From assembly GCA_035222895.1 (NCBI GenBank), contig JAVYIG010000065.1:744001-808000 (forward strand): DNA of 64,000 nucleotides. Direction: 5' to 3'. A model generated the notes under the pieces. It was given only the letters and a program-made list of their open reading frames with translations. It was not told where the DNA came from and made no database searches. This stretch comes from Strongylocentrotus droebachiensis (taxonomy: Eukaryota; Echinodermata; Echinoidea; Camarodonta; Strongylocentrotidae). How positions within the stretch are numbered: position 1 is the stretch's first letter; every line of letters starts with the position of its first letter. A program made the translations under genes and the position numbers. Positions 12,700 to 27,435 of the stretch are shown here, in pieces.

Positions 12700-15600
12700 T
12701 TAGTCGGCATCTATTCAGAATCAAACTGTAGACTCCATTCTTACATCCTTGTACATTCCTTTTCTCAGATTTAAAGGACAATGTCAGCAGCCAGGCATGC
12801 AAGTTACCTATTGAAATGTTCGAACACACCAATGACACACGTGTACAGAATACAATATGCTAATGCATTTCCCTTGAATTAATTTCTTGAAAGCCTTTAA
12901 GATCGTGTTTGAGAAATTAACCCCAAACGCATTACTCCTACACGTTGCACAACATGATTAGCGACAAAATATACGAAAAGTGTAACAATTCAGACTTTCT
13001 TTGCCAAATGTGTCGTCTGCTATAGCACTGTACCTGGGGACTGCCGTTTCCTTCACAGTGTGACTCAATACCTGGAATTGCACAGAAATCAAAGGGAAAC
13101 GTAAAACGATGTCAATAAAATAAACCCTCTATTTATGAATATATAAAGATAAAGATACATGTAAATGTACGTGTAAAAAAAAAACTTTTCAAAAGATTAT
13201 TTTTCGAGATATTTCATCCACCAAAATATCATCGAATGTGTCCAATTAAAGAGCGGCTATTTTTGTATCTATTAATCCTCTGATATTCATCGGGCAGAAC
13301 ACACATGCTCACCGACCATTCGAAAATGAATTGGGAAAAATCCACTTTCGCTTCTAATTTACACGTCTCTTTACAATGACGTCATACCCTAATTGAAACG
13401 TCATGGAAACAAATGGGATTAGGACACGGGGGAAGAATTCAATATGTTGATGATTTAGAGATTCATCGATAAGATGGGTTATTTACAGCTTTTCACCTTT
13501 TCGTCAGAGATCACTTCTGATCAGCGTCGTGTTTTTGCCACATTTTTTTCTTCTTCTCCATGTATTCAACGCCCTTTCTCTAGTTCATTTAAGAAGCTAT
13601 AAGGCTGAATGAAGCCTTATAGCTTCCAGGTTCCTTTAACCTCTCCACACAGTCTTTATCTAATATGGACGTATCTTTCATGATTTTGATTAAACCTACA
13701 ATGATCCATTCATGTATATTTGATTATGCTATTTATGATATATTTATAATGATGATGATGAATGTTTATATATATAAACCTATACATGAATATATCAATT
13801 CAAATAAAATCAAGATTTTTTTTTTTCAATTTGGTTTTCAATACTCTGTCAATTCGACTGACTCGTATCGTCATCATGATTATTCATAACTTACGGCCTC
13901 GAGTTTAATTCGAGAATGCATACATACAAACTTGAACTTTGTGGAAAATGTTCAAAAATGTTAACTTTTATCCTTTTGCCTTTACACACCATGGATTGAA
14001 TGATTCGAAAACAAAGATCATGGAAATTTAATGAAATTATCGTAATTGTCTTAAAGGTAGATTAATGTACAGGTGAAGGCATGTTTGATGTTAAAAATGC
14101 ATATTGATGACGTAGGTTATGACGTATAACGTTAATAGATATTCATTGTCTAGGCTTAGCGAATACCATACCTTTGCCAAAATTTTTATATTTAGGGTAG
14201 GAAATCCCAAGATGATGCGCCGACAGATTAAACAGACTTTTTTTGTCCTCCTTTTTTTGTTTCCTCCCGGAAAAAAAAATATATTAATGAATAAAAAGAC
14301 GGGTGGATGCCTTTATCGTGCCAATCACGACGATACTTGATTCAGTTTTATTTGATTTTAAATTGAATGATTCGATTTGACTTATTCATATATACATAAA
14401 GTTATTCATCATCATCACAAAAATCGTCTTGATAAAATGTTAAATATATACATTTATACAGATTATAAACAGATTAAAGCTTTTTGATAAATAATATTGT
14501 GTAATTTCTATGTATATATGTCATAAGGATTTGTGAATAAGTATGCTGTGTTCTTGAAAAGATATTTGATTGATTGATTGATCTTTCTTTATACAGTTTG
14601 TCATCGTTGTTTTCGACACGTCACAATGAAATATTGCGAGGAAGATCTTTCTACATGCAGTCAAAATTATATTTATGATACCTTTAATAATCACAACAAA
14701 AATAACAATAACAATACTTATAATAATAACTATTATTATTATTATATCAATAATATTAATAATGGTATCAAGCCCCCATCATGAAATCGCTGCCAAAATC
14801 CCCGACCCCTTTCTGACAAGCGAGATATCATAATCAGCTCGTCTTCCTCAAAGCATCAAATTCTTCACATAGACCCGCTCTGGCAGCTGTCACTGTAACG
14901 GCTAAACTTAGCATCATCGTCCCCCATCGAAGAGAGATCCAAATTCTAACGCATAATTATAGCTACTGTGGCAATTTATTCCGTAGGTTAAGTTTAAAGT
15001 AGGGGTGTAGTTTAAAGGGGGCTCTCTATTAACTCTTCGTTTAATATACAGAAGTCTTGAAGCAGTGCGATACGCTACGATTCTTAGAAATCAGTGGTAA
15101 AAAGTGCATAATGTAATAAGACTTATAACCAACTTGCGACAGTTCTGTGTCCAATCAGTTTAGAACAATTATCATGAACAGTTAGATGAAAACTTGGGCA
15201 ATATATTTCATTACCCCCCCCCCCCAAAAAAAAAGGATTAGCACATTTAGTTTGCACGGCACAAATGGCGAGCATTGCCCAATTATAGAGGAGTGGTAAA
15301 AAGTGGTGGTCTCGTAAATGCGGTTGCTCCCAGATTAAAACAGTCAATATAGTAATAGTGCCCTCTGAAATTGGCATTTGTAACTAAATACCGAGTCCTT
15401 CGCGTGGGACGTAAAGCTGTAAGTCCAGTGGTTATAATCTACCAGCTTAAATTTGCTTTCTCAGCAGTCAGCCATAAAAAATTCAACAACGTCTTTGGAA
15501 TATATTTACTCAAAATCAAGAAATTCATAAACTTCAAACAATGTGTTTTTTCACAACTTACAGGAGAACTATAAGGATAACCATTTACGGTGACTTCATA

Positions 15601-17170
15601 GATCAATGGACTAGTTTTGCATTCAGGGTTCACAGACTCGTCATTTCATATATCATTGAATAATGAGGAAATATGGTGGAAACCAATTCACTTGACTCAT
15701 AGCCTATTGTTAAACTAATCAACTGTGAGGACTACTCCCTCGAATCCGAATCTATAAATATATCTTGTAGAGTAAGGTTGAATTGTTACAAGCAAGGAGT
15801 ATCTGATAATCTGCTGTCATGACCAGTGTCTACATTTTATGTGGTATGTGCGTGTGTGATTTATAAGATATCTTAAAGTCTAAAGAATTTCGTTTTAAAA
15901 AAGAAGAAGGAGAACGCTACAAATTGACCAGGGCAACATCTTATTATGAAGATCGCAAGGTGCGATTGACTCAAATTGATCCTCCAAACAGTTACCAACA
16001 GACAGCTTCATAATCACCAAACCCATGTATAAAGCTGTATGAAAGAAGTATTATACAAAGTTTTATAGGTAAACACAAGTTTGGATGGGGTTGTTTTATA
16101 ATCATGCTATTGTGAGTAACTTTTGATGATTGATTTGGGTCTCCTAATCGATTGGAATCAATTCGACCGTTCATACATGTACACTGAGATGAGGCCTAGA
16201 TCACAATCCATCAGGTGAGACAAATTTGATGAAAGAAACTGTTTGGCTTGTCGCAGGTAACAAAGCAATGAATAGATGAATACCATAATACGATTCCAAC
16301 GTCTGACTCAAAAGAATTGCAATTCAGATTTAAGTCTGGAGCAACAAACTATGAAACAATATATGCCTCTTCCTCCATGACTGAAGCTAGCCCCTAAATT
16401 TGATTTGGCCTCCCAGCCCCTGCATCCGACCAATGTCACAGTCCATTATGACGTAGGTTGGCTGAAGTACATTGTCAAGGCGCCCCTGCTTTTGGATTCA
16501 AACTTTTCTGAAATGACTTTCAGGCTGCCAACAAACGAATTAAATTGCAGAAATTGTGGGAAAGCCGACATTTCGATGATCTGGATAATCTTAGGATACA
16601 ATAGTGAATGAATGCATAAATCATCTGATTATAATTAATGACGTATTTTGCATCTCATTATACTTGACCGTATTTCTGCAACTTGCTTCAATGACCGTGT
16701 AGGCTTCTGAATAGAATGGTAATTGACCGTTTATAAAGTGATAAATTCTTGTTTAATTGATCACTGATTGAGCAGCCTGAACGTGATTTTCATTGTCCTG
16801 TATATAAAACGTTCTAAGACAGTTAACAGCTGACCTTCTAATCGCGAAGCACTTTAGAGCACAGAGATATATATATGTTAAATGACGCACTTGGATCTCA
16901 CCAATTTATTTCCAACATTTAAAGATTTTATTTATCATAAAATTAATGTCTCGCCGTGGCTTTAACCAAAATAGAATTTCTTATTGTTTGGGCGATATAA
17001 AGAGGAAAAGTCACGTCAGTCTGACAAACGGACCTGGACTCATACGAAGTCTACCTTATGTTTATGAGTAACAAGTAATAATTTCCCAACGGAAAACCTA
17101 CTAATCGCGTGTTTAGGTTAACCACAAACGAATAGCTCAAGTATTACACGTGTCATTTTTCCTGCCTCAC
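12700..17170. other. Intron segment, AT-rich
   Basis: Holds a CRE at 13377-13384, the 13593 hairpin, and an AAT/ATT-rich stretch at 14690-14765 that can fold on itself. It also holds a C tract followed by an A tract near 15213-15235. No gene is seen. Confidence 0.35.
13593..13626. repeat. Perfect 14-bp hairpin
   Basis: Arms GAAGCTATAAGGCT and its exact reverse complement flank the 6-base loop GAATGA. It is too short for a typical animal pre-miRNA hairpin. A cruciform or element remnant is more likely. Confidence 0.6.
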
Positions 17171-17177
17171 TTCATCT

Positions 17178-17182
17178 CTTTT

Positions 17183-17219
<37 letters not shown>

Positions 17220-17445
17220 GTCTCTCTTTGTGAAATACCTTCAAATATCCAGTTATGATAATAGTTTGATGATAATGATGATGATGATGATGATGGTGAA
17301 AATAATAATATAAATAATAACAATAGTAAAATCAATAATAGTAACAATACTTAAAATAATAATAATAATAACTAAAGTAACAATAATAATAATAACTATT
17401 ATTATTATTACAATAGTAACTATTATTATTGTTATCATTTTAATC
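17178..17445. repeat. CT, GAT and AAT simple-repeat complex
   Basis: (CT)n at 17178-17226, (GAT)n at about 17268-17297, then AAT-type repeats that switch to ATT near 17395, giving an AT-rich self-complementary stretch. The minus-strand frame of Ile/Val repeats is spurious. Confidence 0.85.
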
Positions 17446-17705
17446 ATTATCCTCGCAATTTTAATTGTCATTGAATAAATATTTAAAGATTACTTCGTAT
17501 TGCTCATTCTTTGCTATATTTTTGAGTACTTTTTTAAATTTAAAATATAAATGTCATATTCCTAAGACCTTATTAGAAATACGTTCTTGTTAGCTGTCGT
17601 GCATGGAATTATCCTGCCCATGTGTATATTTCCTTTCTTCGTTATATTTCTGCTTTAGTTTAAAACAAAATAAAGGACAATACAATATCTTGCTTTCCAT
17701 CCCTC

Positions 17706-17712
<7 letters not shown>

Positions 17713-17767
<55 letters not shown>

Positions 17768-17800
17768 CTCTCTCTATCTTCTCTCTCTCTTCCTCAATCT
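17713..17800. repeat. (CT)n microsatellite
   Basis: A long, almost pure CT run with a few TATCTTCT interruptions at its right end. Confidence 0.92.
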
Positions 17801-17809
17801 CATTCAGAA

Positions 17810-20800
17810 TATTTATGCCCACTATGAGTTATTGTCATTAACATATTTATTACTGGCCTTTCTACGTACAAGGTAGCATCTTTATCATAAAAATGGCATA
17901 AAACCCGCATATAAAACGAGCGATTTGAGCGCCAAATTGTCTTTCAACTCAGTATTGATGGTGATGAAATCCGCCTACAGTATTAAATTCCTTTTACCTA
18001 ACAAGTGAAGGTAGATATATCATGAATGTATATCACAACTTTGACAGCTCAAGCTATATGCCTACAAGCTGAACATGGTCGATAATTATACATGACTGTA
18101 TACTCACTTTTACCGACTGATATCGTATTGTATGACGCAAAATTACTGAAAAACAAAGTATGCCCCCTAGACACTATAGATGCACCTGGAAGACTCTCAT
18201 TATTTTAGCCCATATTTGCACGAACTCTTGAACATCATTTTCATGTGAAAGACAGAGAAGGTATGACGGATAGATTTAAAGATAACACGAGAATATTATT
18301 ACATGCGCGTGCCTGCCAAGTAGACATACAAGTAACCTCTCGCGAAAATGTTTATGCCAACTCTCCAATAATACTTGAAATATCAATTGACAATTATATG
18401 TTTATGGTATCTTGGATGATATAATTCAAGTATGACGTCAAAGTGAACCGTTCTTTATGTAATAATTTGTAAGTGCAAAGTGATTTCTTCATTTTGGGAG
18501 GAAAAGTAGACGGATAGATTAATAGACGCGATAAGCAGAACCAAAATTTGATAAGTGACTTTATCATGAATTCTGAGATATATTTTTATATTTGAAATGT
18601 CACTGGATGCCCGGCAAGATTAAATAATATGGAAAATGTATCATTCTTAACGACCAGTGTAGGTCGATACTATATAATATACACTAGAAGCAAGTTGATA
18701 TTTTTTGATACCTAGTGACTGCTCAAAATAATTCACCATAAACGAATGTAATGATAAAAATTGATTATTACTACTATTCTAAGACCGCATAAAACAATTT
18801 TACCATGAGACTACATTTCGACACATGAAAAGCCTAAAATAAAAAGGTGCGGCAAAACGTCATTTCTTTCGACTTTCCCAGCCATGAATAAGCAATATCA
18901 TACAGCTTTGTCTCGGTCAATTAATCAAATTTGCTAATCATCCAGTTCCTTCGTAAATTATAGACTTATGTTCTTCGGAGAAAACAAACATTCTAACATT
19001 GCCTCTATAATTATGTAAACTATACTTCAAACTACTATTAAGCATTTTCAAGAAATGTTGATTAAGATAAAGGAAAATACTTAAAAACATTTTATTTTTC
19101 TAGATTTAATTATAAAAAGGATTTATTTGTAACTTTACCTGGAGAAAAAATTCTCGAGGGACTAGAGGTAGACGTGGGCAATTCTTTGAACATGATGAAG
19201 ATGTTATTACTCAAATTGGCCACCTCCTACTCAACCCAGTCAACTGTCGATCAAAAGGAAGATTACTTCTTCAGTTATGACGCTATCAAACCGCATACAA
19301 ATTAATACTAGAAGTTTTCGATATCGGTTTCTTCTTTGAGACTTTACGTTAAAACTGTTTGATTTTCGAATCAAGAACTATAGGCAGTGCATGTAAAGAA
19401 GATACTAGATTAATACTAGAAATATTCAATGTCGGTTTCTTCTTTGAGACTTAACGTTTAAACTGTTGATTTTCGAATCAAGAACTATAGGCAGTGCATG
19501 TAAAGAAGATACAATGCATACAAATCAAGTCTACCAAATCACTAATCTCGGACTCGAAGAATCGAAATATGCATCAGATGGTCGCGTTAAACTCATTCAA
19601 TATATATAAACAGTTAATTTTTAAATATGAGGCCTAATACAAAGGCGAAATGCAGTCCTTCCTATACCGAACACGGTAAGGGGTCCAAGAGGGCATAGTT
19701 GGTACCTACATTAATTAAAAGAAACACATTTAATGTAATTTCCTTTTATCAATTTTGTTTTCTTTTCCTGTCTTTTTCCCCCTCTTTTGCAACAAGTGGC
19801 TTATATAATTCCACCATTTGCGTACACAACTTTTCCAAAGGGCCAGTTCTGCGGACATTTTGTGACCGTCGAAGACAGAAGGTGATAACCCGCACCTGTC
19901 TTCTGACATAGATGACTTCATCGACGCGTCGAGGGAAAACGAGAAACCTTTGATTAAATTTTCTTTCATGGGGGTTGTAAAGTGTCGACTAATAAATGTA
20001 ATAAAGTCCGAGAAGTTGAGAGTAAAAATTGGCAAATGATAAGCAAATTCCAAGTTCAATATTTCGTCAGTATCCCTAAGGGCTTATGTCACCTACTTTG
20101 TGGGTCAACCTTTCGTTGAAAACCTCTGAAACATCACATAATATTTGGACATTTTTGTTTTCTGGACACGAACTGTAAGGGAGATTAAGACTACTAATGC
20201 TTTGTAGGCGTCATTTTGGTTAAAATGACATACAATATTAAGTAATATTCGTAGAAATTCGATGAAACATTACTCAATATTTTGACAACTTTATTATTCT
20301 GGACACGAGATGTGAGTAGGAGATTAATAAAACTAGGTCAGGTTCAATGGGAAGAACGTCTACACGAGATCCATCCAGTAAGCTTTTTCTACCTATTAAT
20401 TCGGCAGCTGCTCATGACGGAACTCTAATGAGCCTATCAACTTAGTAGAAATAGTTGGACATCGACGGAGATTAAAAGTCCGATTCGTAGAATTCCTCAG
20501 AATTACAAAATGATTCGCGTCATTTCGTAATTCAGATTTTGTAATTTAGTTTGAAGGGATTAACAGAGCTATACTCACTTCCTTGAATTAATTGCATGAT
20601 ATCATATCCGAAGCTGTGATTGCTAGGCATGTATATTATGTACATCAATACAAATTATTTTACAGATTTGCTTTTATTCTTAAAAACTATATATTAATCC
20701 ATTGAGAACTGGAAATGGGTCCTGTATTTAACGGGTTAAACTGGTAACTAAGTAAAATTGTTGCGTTTAGTATTATAATAATTTTACTTCGAATGTCTTT

Positions 20801-20865
20801 TCCTCTTGCGTTTTACGAGACTACTGGTTAAGACAGTTTGAGACGAAAACAACTTTGGTCAACAT
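17810..20865. other. Intron segment with a two-copy tandem duplication
   Basis: Apart from the 108-bp duplication at 19303-19513 and a CRE at 18433-18440, I see no features. Confidence 0.35.
19303..19513. repeat. Two-copy tandem duplication, 108-bp unit
   Basis: TAATACTAGAA begins at 19303 and again at 19411. The copies share a block beginning TCGGTTTCTTCTTTGAGACT and another ending GGCAGTGCATGTAAAGAAG, with a few substitutions and small indels. Non-coding. Confidence 0.85.
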
Positions 20866-20869
20866 CAAA

Positions 20870-21555
20870 CACACTAAGAAAAAATGGTGCAAGTATGCAC
20901 CTTTAGGGGTGCAAACCGATGCAACAAGAGCAGCACCTTTAGGGGTTAAATCCTGCACCCTTTTTAAAGGTGCAATCCTGCACCCTTTAAAAGGGTGCCA
21001 GATTGAACCTTTTAGGGGGAATAGTACCCTTTATAGTTCATTCCTGCACCTTTATGGGTTCAATCCTGCACCCTTTAAAAGGTGCAATCATGCACCCATC
21101 ATCGAGGAATACTGGTAAAATTTACTCGTACACAAATACATATTAAACATGCATGATGTTTATTGGTTAGTAATCATAATTATAATCAATATATATATTG
21201 CTAAAACGTGAATGTAATTGTAACATGATCAGACAAAATAATCTATTGGTTAATGATTGCCAAAGGAAAATACAAATCACAAAATTGATGTGCATTGTCA
21301 TAATTTGCTTAACAAATCATGATAAATGTATTTTTATGTGAACACGTGGAAAGTAATCATGAATATGCATGCAATTTGCAAACTTTTATTTTGCACCCTT
21401 TTTTGGTCGATAGGGTTCATTTTTGTGGGAAGGGTGCAAAATCTTATATTGCACCCTTTTTTGAACCCCTTTTCCTTCAATAGGGTTCATTTTTATGTAA
21501 AGGGTGCAAACTCTTATTTTGCACCCTTTTTTGCACCCCTTTTTTTGTTAGAGTG
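20870..21555. mobile_element. CACWCTAA-ended element rich in GGGTGCA / TGCACCC words
   Basis: The ends are imperfect inverted repeats: CACACTAAGAAAAAATGG on the left and, read from the right, CACTCTAACAAAAAAAGG. Both continue into GGTGCAA. The interior has an AT-rich core flanked by many short palindromic words such as GCACCCTTTAAAAGGGTGC. It carries no transposase. The 87- and 76-codon frames inside are products of the repeat words. Confidence 0.6.
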
Positions 21556-21559
21556 AATG

Positions 21560-23180
21560 ATCACTTGCTCTAAATCATTCTCTAAATTGAGAATATGATT
21601 GAAAAATATAGTAATGAAGACTCCCTACGACCGTATGTGGATGGAGAGCTTTCTCCTGTGGCATATTCACAATTGGGAGGGGCAGGTATACCCCCATTGC
21701 GAGCATGCCCCACCACCCTTTCAAGTTGGTGAGCCCATGACAGCCCATGTATATTTGCTCCACCATTTACTGTTTTTTGTATCAAACTCTTTCGATGAAT
21801 GGTTTAAAGGAACATTGTTACGTATTCTTCTTTGCTTTCTCTTTCTCCCTTTTCTTCAAAATAACCTGCTTCGCTACTTTTTCATGTTTGATAAGTAAAA
21901 CAGGTTTTATTCCATCATGGTCTGTCATTATAGTTTCGATATCAAAAGCCCCTCGTTATCGACAAATGTCGTATGCGTTTGCTGTGGCTAGGACGGAAAA
22001 GACGGATCTTGATTGGATTATTTTGATCACGTGGGGATCGTCTGTCGGATATCTTCGGCTTTCGGGGATCGATCCTCAGATTTCACCGCCCATAAAGCCC
22101 CTGTATGATATCCCAAAAGCGTGTTTCATATCAGAGACAGTATGCTGAGATGGTGTTCTGTGAAAGGTCGTTCTATAAACGATCCTCTTTAATTAGAGCC
22201 ACTTTCTAACCAAAATGTTTGGTAATTGCTTCCAGGTTCGGTGGCAGATCGACATGGCTCCTGCAACATGCGATAGCATCTAGATTTCAACATGCTACAC
22301 TCTGGGCTATATTTCACAAGATTAGACTAGTACCTGAAGGAACCATTAACCTTTTCATTTCCAGTTTTCATTGATAGCGATATTTATTAACACTGTAACT
22401 ACTTTAAGCTACTAAATGTGGGGGTAGTCAATGAAATGTATTTTCGTCAACAAGTCAGCAACCTCTTCTGAAACATAAATACAGACGTATGATCTATCAT
22501 TATAGACTTGTGCGTGGTTTACGACTATTTATGTTTTTTTGAATGTTTCGAGAAAGGGAAAAAGTATTTCAGCATCAATCAACTATTACCCTTCCCCTCT
22601 GTAAAAGGGATTTAAAAACACACAAGAAACATCCCATCAAACCAATACGGATTCTGCCCCTATTTGGAGAAAAGTGATGAATCATTCCCTGCGTTCATCC
22701 ACCTTTGCTGACCAACTTTCATGATATAATATGACATGGAGTCAAATCATTCCCAAACAACTTCTGGCTCTCACCCAAAGTAGTTCACTCTGCTGGAGGA
22801 GATACTTGAGCATTACACGGGTTCTACCCGAATATCTGTCATCCGGTAGTAACTCTTCCCTGATCGTATATATAAACCGTTTCCTGCAAGACGCCGTTGA
22901 TGATGCAAGTGATGATAAGTGAAGCCCTTATTGCCCCAGTCTTAGTAGGACACATCCCTCTGCGACAATATGCTCCGTAAACAACACTACACTAACTGAA
23001 GTCCGTACTTCAACCCTGGACTAATCCTAACTTAACACCAAACCTAACCTAAATATAAACCTAACCTTAACCTACGATCATAACCATACGAAATGCAGCC
23101 CTGAGCAAAGGTCTGTTTACAATCTTGGACTCCGGTCACACCGTCAAACCGACCGATAACCGAAAAACTTTTGGCTATTA
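21560..23180. other. Intron segment
   Basis: No gene recognised. A degenerate CCTAAC-type stretch at about 23022-23085 resembles decayed telomere-like sequence but is too irregular to name. Confidence 0.3.
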
Positions 23181-23181
23181 A

Positions 23182-23303
23182 TACCTCAGTCACACCAACG
23201 AGACCGACTACATAACCTAACAAAATAAAACCTTACATCGAATGGCGAAGAATCGGTCGGTTTGCAGTCAGAGTGGAATCGGTTTGGCGGTGTGACTGAG
23301 GTA
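23182..23303. mobile_element. Short MITE with CCTCAGTCACACC ends
   Basis: A 122-bp element with perfect inverted ends TACCTCAGTCACACC / GGTGTGACTGAGGTA, so the target duplication may be TA. The interior contains GACCGAC and GTCGGTTTG words. It shares its 3' half (GAATGGCGAA, GTCGGTTTG, TTTGGCG) with the element at 48650-48774. Confidence 0.65.
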
Positions 23304-23544
23304 CTAGGGTAATTTTATATTTTGCCCCGCCTCTTATTGTCCTAGTGTCAGTCTCTTTGGTGTATCTAGGGTATTGACAATGATCGGGGGCTTTACAAGA
23401 TTTCAGAGTTTAAGTAGCATTTCAGACGAAATTAAAGAATACTGTAGTAGCGTATGTACGATATTGGAAGGATGCAGGACGTAATCCATTGCAATGACAG
23501 CATAGTTTGGAAGACACAAGAGGAAAGACTTTATGAGAGTGACT

Positions 23545-24020
23545 GTAAATAATAGCGTGCACTAGGACGAGGGAGATCTTTCAAAAGTTGCAGAGGGGAA
23601 TGCCCCTGCCATTGTAATAAAAACAAAGTTGAGAGGGGACGAAAAAGGGGGAGGGACATGATTTGGCAACAAGATCAGAGGCGACGAAATTTTAGGGTAA
23701 CGAATATAAACAATAGCGTGCGATAAGGCAGAAAAGATCTCTCAAAAGTGGAGTGGGGATACCCCCTGCCCCTGAAGTCAAAACAAATTTCATGAAGGAA
23801 GAAGAAAGGAAAGGAGCATGACATAGCAACAAAATGATAAACGAAGGAGTTTTACTCATACTTATTACTAGCATAGACGTAGCTGGAGGAGACGATTCAG
23901 AAATGGTATGGGTATCCCCTGCTATTGTAATAAAGTTTGGGAGGGCCAAAAAGGGGAGAAAGGGAAATGACAAGGCAAAAAAGAACATAAAAGTAATGCA
24001 TTTGGAAAAGTTTGCTCCAA
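23545..24020. repeat. Degenerate tandem repeat, about 160-bp unit, 3 copies
   Basis: AATAGCGTGC occurs at 23551 and 23712 (period 161). ATTGTAATAA occurs at 23611 and 23924 (two periods). Each unit contains a purine-rich GGGGAGAAAGG-like block. Copies are diverged; a partial fourth copy may precede 23545. Confidence 0.6.
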
Positions 24021-24039
24021 ATGTAAGATATGGATAAGC

Positions 24040-27000
24040 TTTCATCCATCAGGATAGAAGTTTTCTCCAGTTTTCTATTCTTTTTTTTTTGCCTGAACCT
24101 TTTTCCGAACTATATCATATCGAAAAATTAAGTTCGGACAGAGCTAGGCCCCATTCAAGCACTCTTGTTTTATATAGATGTTAACTAGTAAAGTTACGAA
24201 CTAGCAAAAAAAGTAGACAAGGAGACATTTCTCTGCAACCACTAACGCCTGTAAAATTAGTGGAGTGATGTACATACGTACAAGTAGGCAATTATCAAAG
24301 ATTTCTTCAGTTTCTCTCGTTGAACTGTAGCCGCGAAAACGGAAACAATCTTAATTATGTTTCTCGGGGGCAGGAAGATGGAGAGAGAAGTGGAACAGAA
24401 ACACATTACTACCAATAAAATATTTATGTTCACTTTCAAAAGCATGTAACTTGGTATACAACCGTATTGCATGTAACGAGAAATATATGCGCATTTTATA
24501 CCTTGTGCACGAGGATAGCGAATAGTTCGTATATTATTATCATGATTGCGAAAATACGAATCTAGGTATGATAGTCGATTATATAATTTTTTCCTAACAG
24601 TTCGCGCGTACTCTGTCATCGGTTCAACTCTCAAATACCTGAGTTTCATGAATATTTTTTCTATAATGTAGAATTAATATTAAAGCAAATTTCTATTCGT
24701 TTTCAATGGAAATCACTAGCTGCCAATGTGATATAACGACGAAATATATGTAGTACATGTATTACTTGCTCAAAATTTTCATCCAATTTATCACTATTGC
24801 CATCCTAAAATATTTAGATTTTCAATATTCGTGTTTATTTATGTTCGTAACATATACACTTCATTCAGAAATGTTCTATATTGTAGACCTCCTTGTTGAC
24901 AACGAATGACGTAAATTGAAAGAAGAAAACAATGATTTTCTATCAAATTATTTACTCAAACGGATGGGTGAATATAATGACTTGTGTATAGATGTGTGTG
25001 CGCGTGCGTGGATGTGTGTGAGTGCGTGTGAGTTTGTGTGTGTACGTTTGTCTTGCAATGCAATAATGATTCATTAATCGTTTATTTGTACAAGGATGTA
25101 AGGTATATAATCACTTCATGCCTAAAACATGAACACCACGCGGAATTTTTCTAACCGACACTTAACACTTTCGGCGTTACAAAACAAATTGATGTATATT
25201 AATTGCATATCAGATTTTCGTAGGAGAGAAGCAATATTTTTATAAATATCGTCTAGGGATTTACTCTTTACTCTTCTCCCCAGGTCTATTACTTTTCAAA
25301 AGGAAATGGATATGGCATTCGATTGGATCAGAGCTGGTTTTATTGATCGTTTAATGAAGAGAAAATACCCTAAATTGTACTTTCTATTTTCGGAGCAAAG
25401 CGAATGGGAAAAAATAAAATAAAATCGCCACTAAATTAGGTTTGGGCGTAAAAACGAGAGGCGATGTCCGTCCATCGAAATGACACAATCAGAAGGCATG
25501 GGTAATATCTCCAATAGATTTTTTCCCCTCAAATTTTGGGACATGAAATTGACCTTTTTATGGTGCACTTGCCGCCTGAAGCTAATTCATGGTGGTGGTT
25601 CAGGATGATTTGGTAAACCATCCGATTTGCAGAACTAAATTGGTACCTGGATTTCAGAACAGACTTGAGACTGGACTCTGTCCTTTTTTTTCCTTTCGTA
25701 GTCCCACCAACGTTTTATTGAGTTGTTTCTTTTGAAAGCAGTTGCGAATGTGACAGTGCGTTGCTTTGTTTAGTTAGGAAGACATCATACTTTGTAATGT
25801 TGAGAGGACATTTATGCTCCGCCCTTGTCGAAACCTGTGTGAACTTGTCATAATTTATCGGGATGTTGAATGTGATTGTGAAGGATATGAGCTTATCAGA
25901 GGACATACTTGTCATTTTTACACGTGCTTGATGATTAGTTATCACTGTCTTCCGAATGAACAGATAGAGGCATCAGAGTGAAACAGATGAATGTTTGGAG
26001 AAGGGACATCGCGATGGGAAGCGAGAAATTAAGAAAAAGGATAGATATTTGAATACAAATGCTCACCGAGACACTTTCATAAAAAAACTCCGTTAGTTAT
26101 CACTTCAGCCCATTTCGCTGCCAATACAAGTTCATGTCACAAAACACGTTCCTCTAAACAAAGGAGATAGCTTACATCGTATAGAGAGCAAATTTGTCAA
26201 TTTGAAGCCAAATTATATAATCGGCAATCCATATACAAAAATCGTCGGAGTTCTGTCATTTTGAGTTAATAATTTGCAAGATATTAACAATTTCTAAATA
26301 ATCCTTACCTATCAAACAAAGATGATTTTGTCATTTAAATTGTATGTTCTTTCAAACTCAGTTTTTCATCATATTTTAGGTAGCGCCCTCTGCAACAGAA
26401 TTCAACTATCCCTTTAACAAATACTATACTTCTTAGCAAGGAATTTTTTTTAGAGGAGCAGACAGAGATGACCGACAGCATCGTTTGGAAGTTAGTTAGA
26501 CACATCCCAATCAAAATTCATCGGAAATAATGGATGGAACTTTTACAAATCTGGCACTGGATCGTTTGACACAGGTTGAAAATATGAAAGTAGTGAAAGT
26601 TTTCCTCGGAATACTATAAGAAAACCCATTTCAAATGGTTTATTCAGAAAAAGATCTTGTTGAGGAATAAGGATGCAGCTGAAAAGAGTCGATGATTTGG
26701 AGTATAATTTTGATCTTTTTTTTTCTCGGACAGGGACTGTGCAACAGTGAAGAGTGAAGGGATTTTAAATTGAGATTATCTCGACGCTTGCACGTTCTAT
26801 ATGATGGGATATTAAAATGAAACCATACGGAGAGCAAACTGAGATGACATTTCGCTGTCCATACGATGCAATGTGTTTTGGCATGCAAAGAAACGCAGCG
26901 TGAGATCCCGCTCCGTATGGACAACAAAATGTAATTAACACACATTACAATTATGAATCAGCTGCACGGAAAATGCTTTTGTACTGATTTCAATGGAGTA

Positions 27001-27392
27001 ACATTAAAAAATACTCGACAGAATGTATTAGAGGGCGATGAGCTACTTCGTACCCTACGAAATAATTATGGCCTAAAACAATTATTGCAAGGGTACGAAT
27101 TGCAGCTTTTGCATGATAACTGCCAACTGGCGTCGCTGAGAATATATCGGTCTGGAAGTGAAGGCAACGTAAGATTTTGATAATGGGATGGGGATGGAGA
27201 AGACAAGGAAGAAGGCGGAGAATGCATTGGAATGTATGTCGGCACGCGACATCCCGACCCCCCGCCTCGATAAAGAACGTGTGTCATCCTGACACCGACA
27301 TCACCCCTGATCAAGAACAGCTCCAGATACATGGATGGAGAAAAGTGGAAAGAGGGGGGAGGGAGGGAGAGGTGGGGAGAGAGGGAGGGAGG

Positions 27393-27435
<43 letters not shown>

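Noticed and set aside
23022-23085. CCTAAC-like stretch considered as interstitial telomere repeat
   Set aside because: Units vary too much in length and sequence to support telomeric origin.
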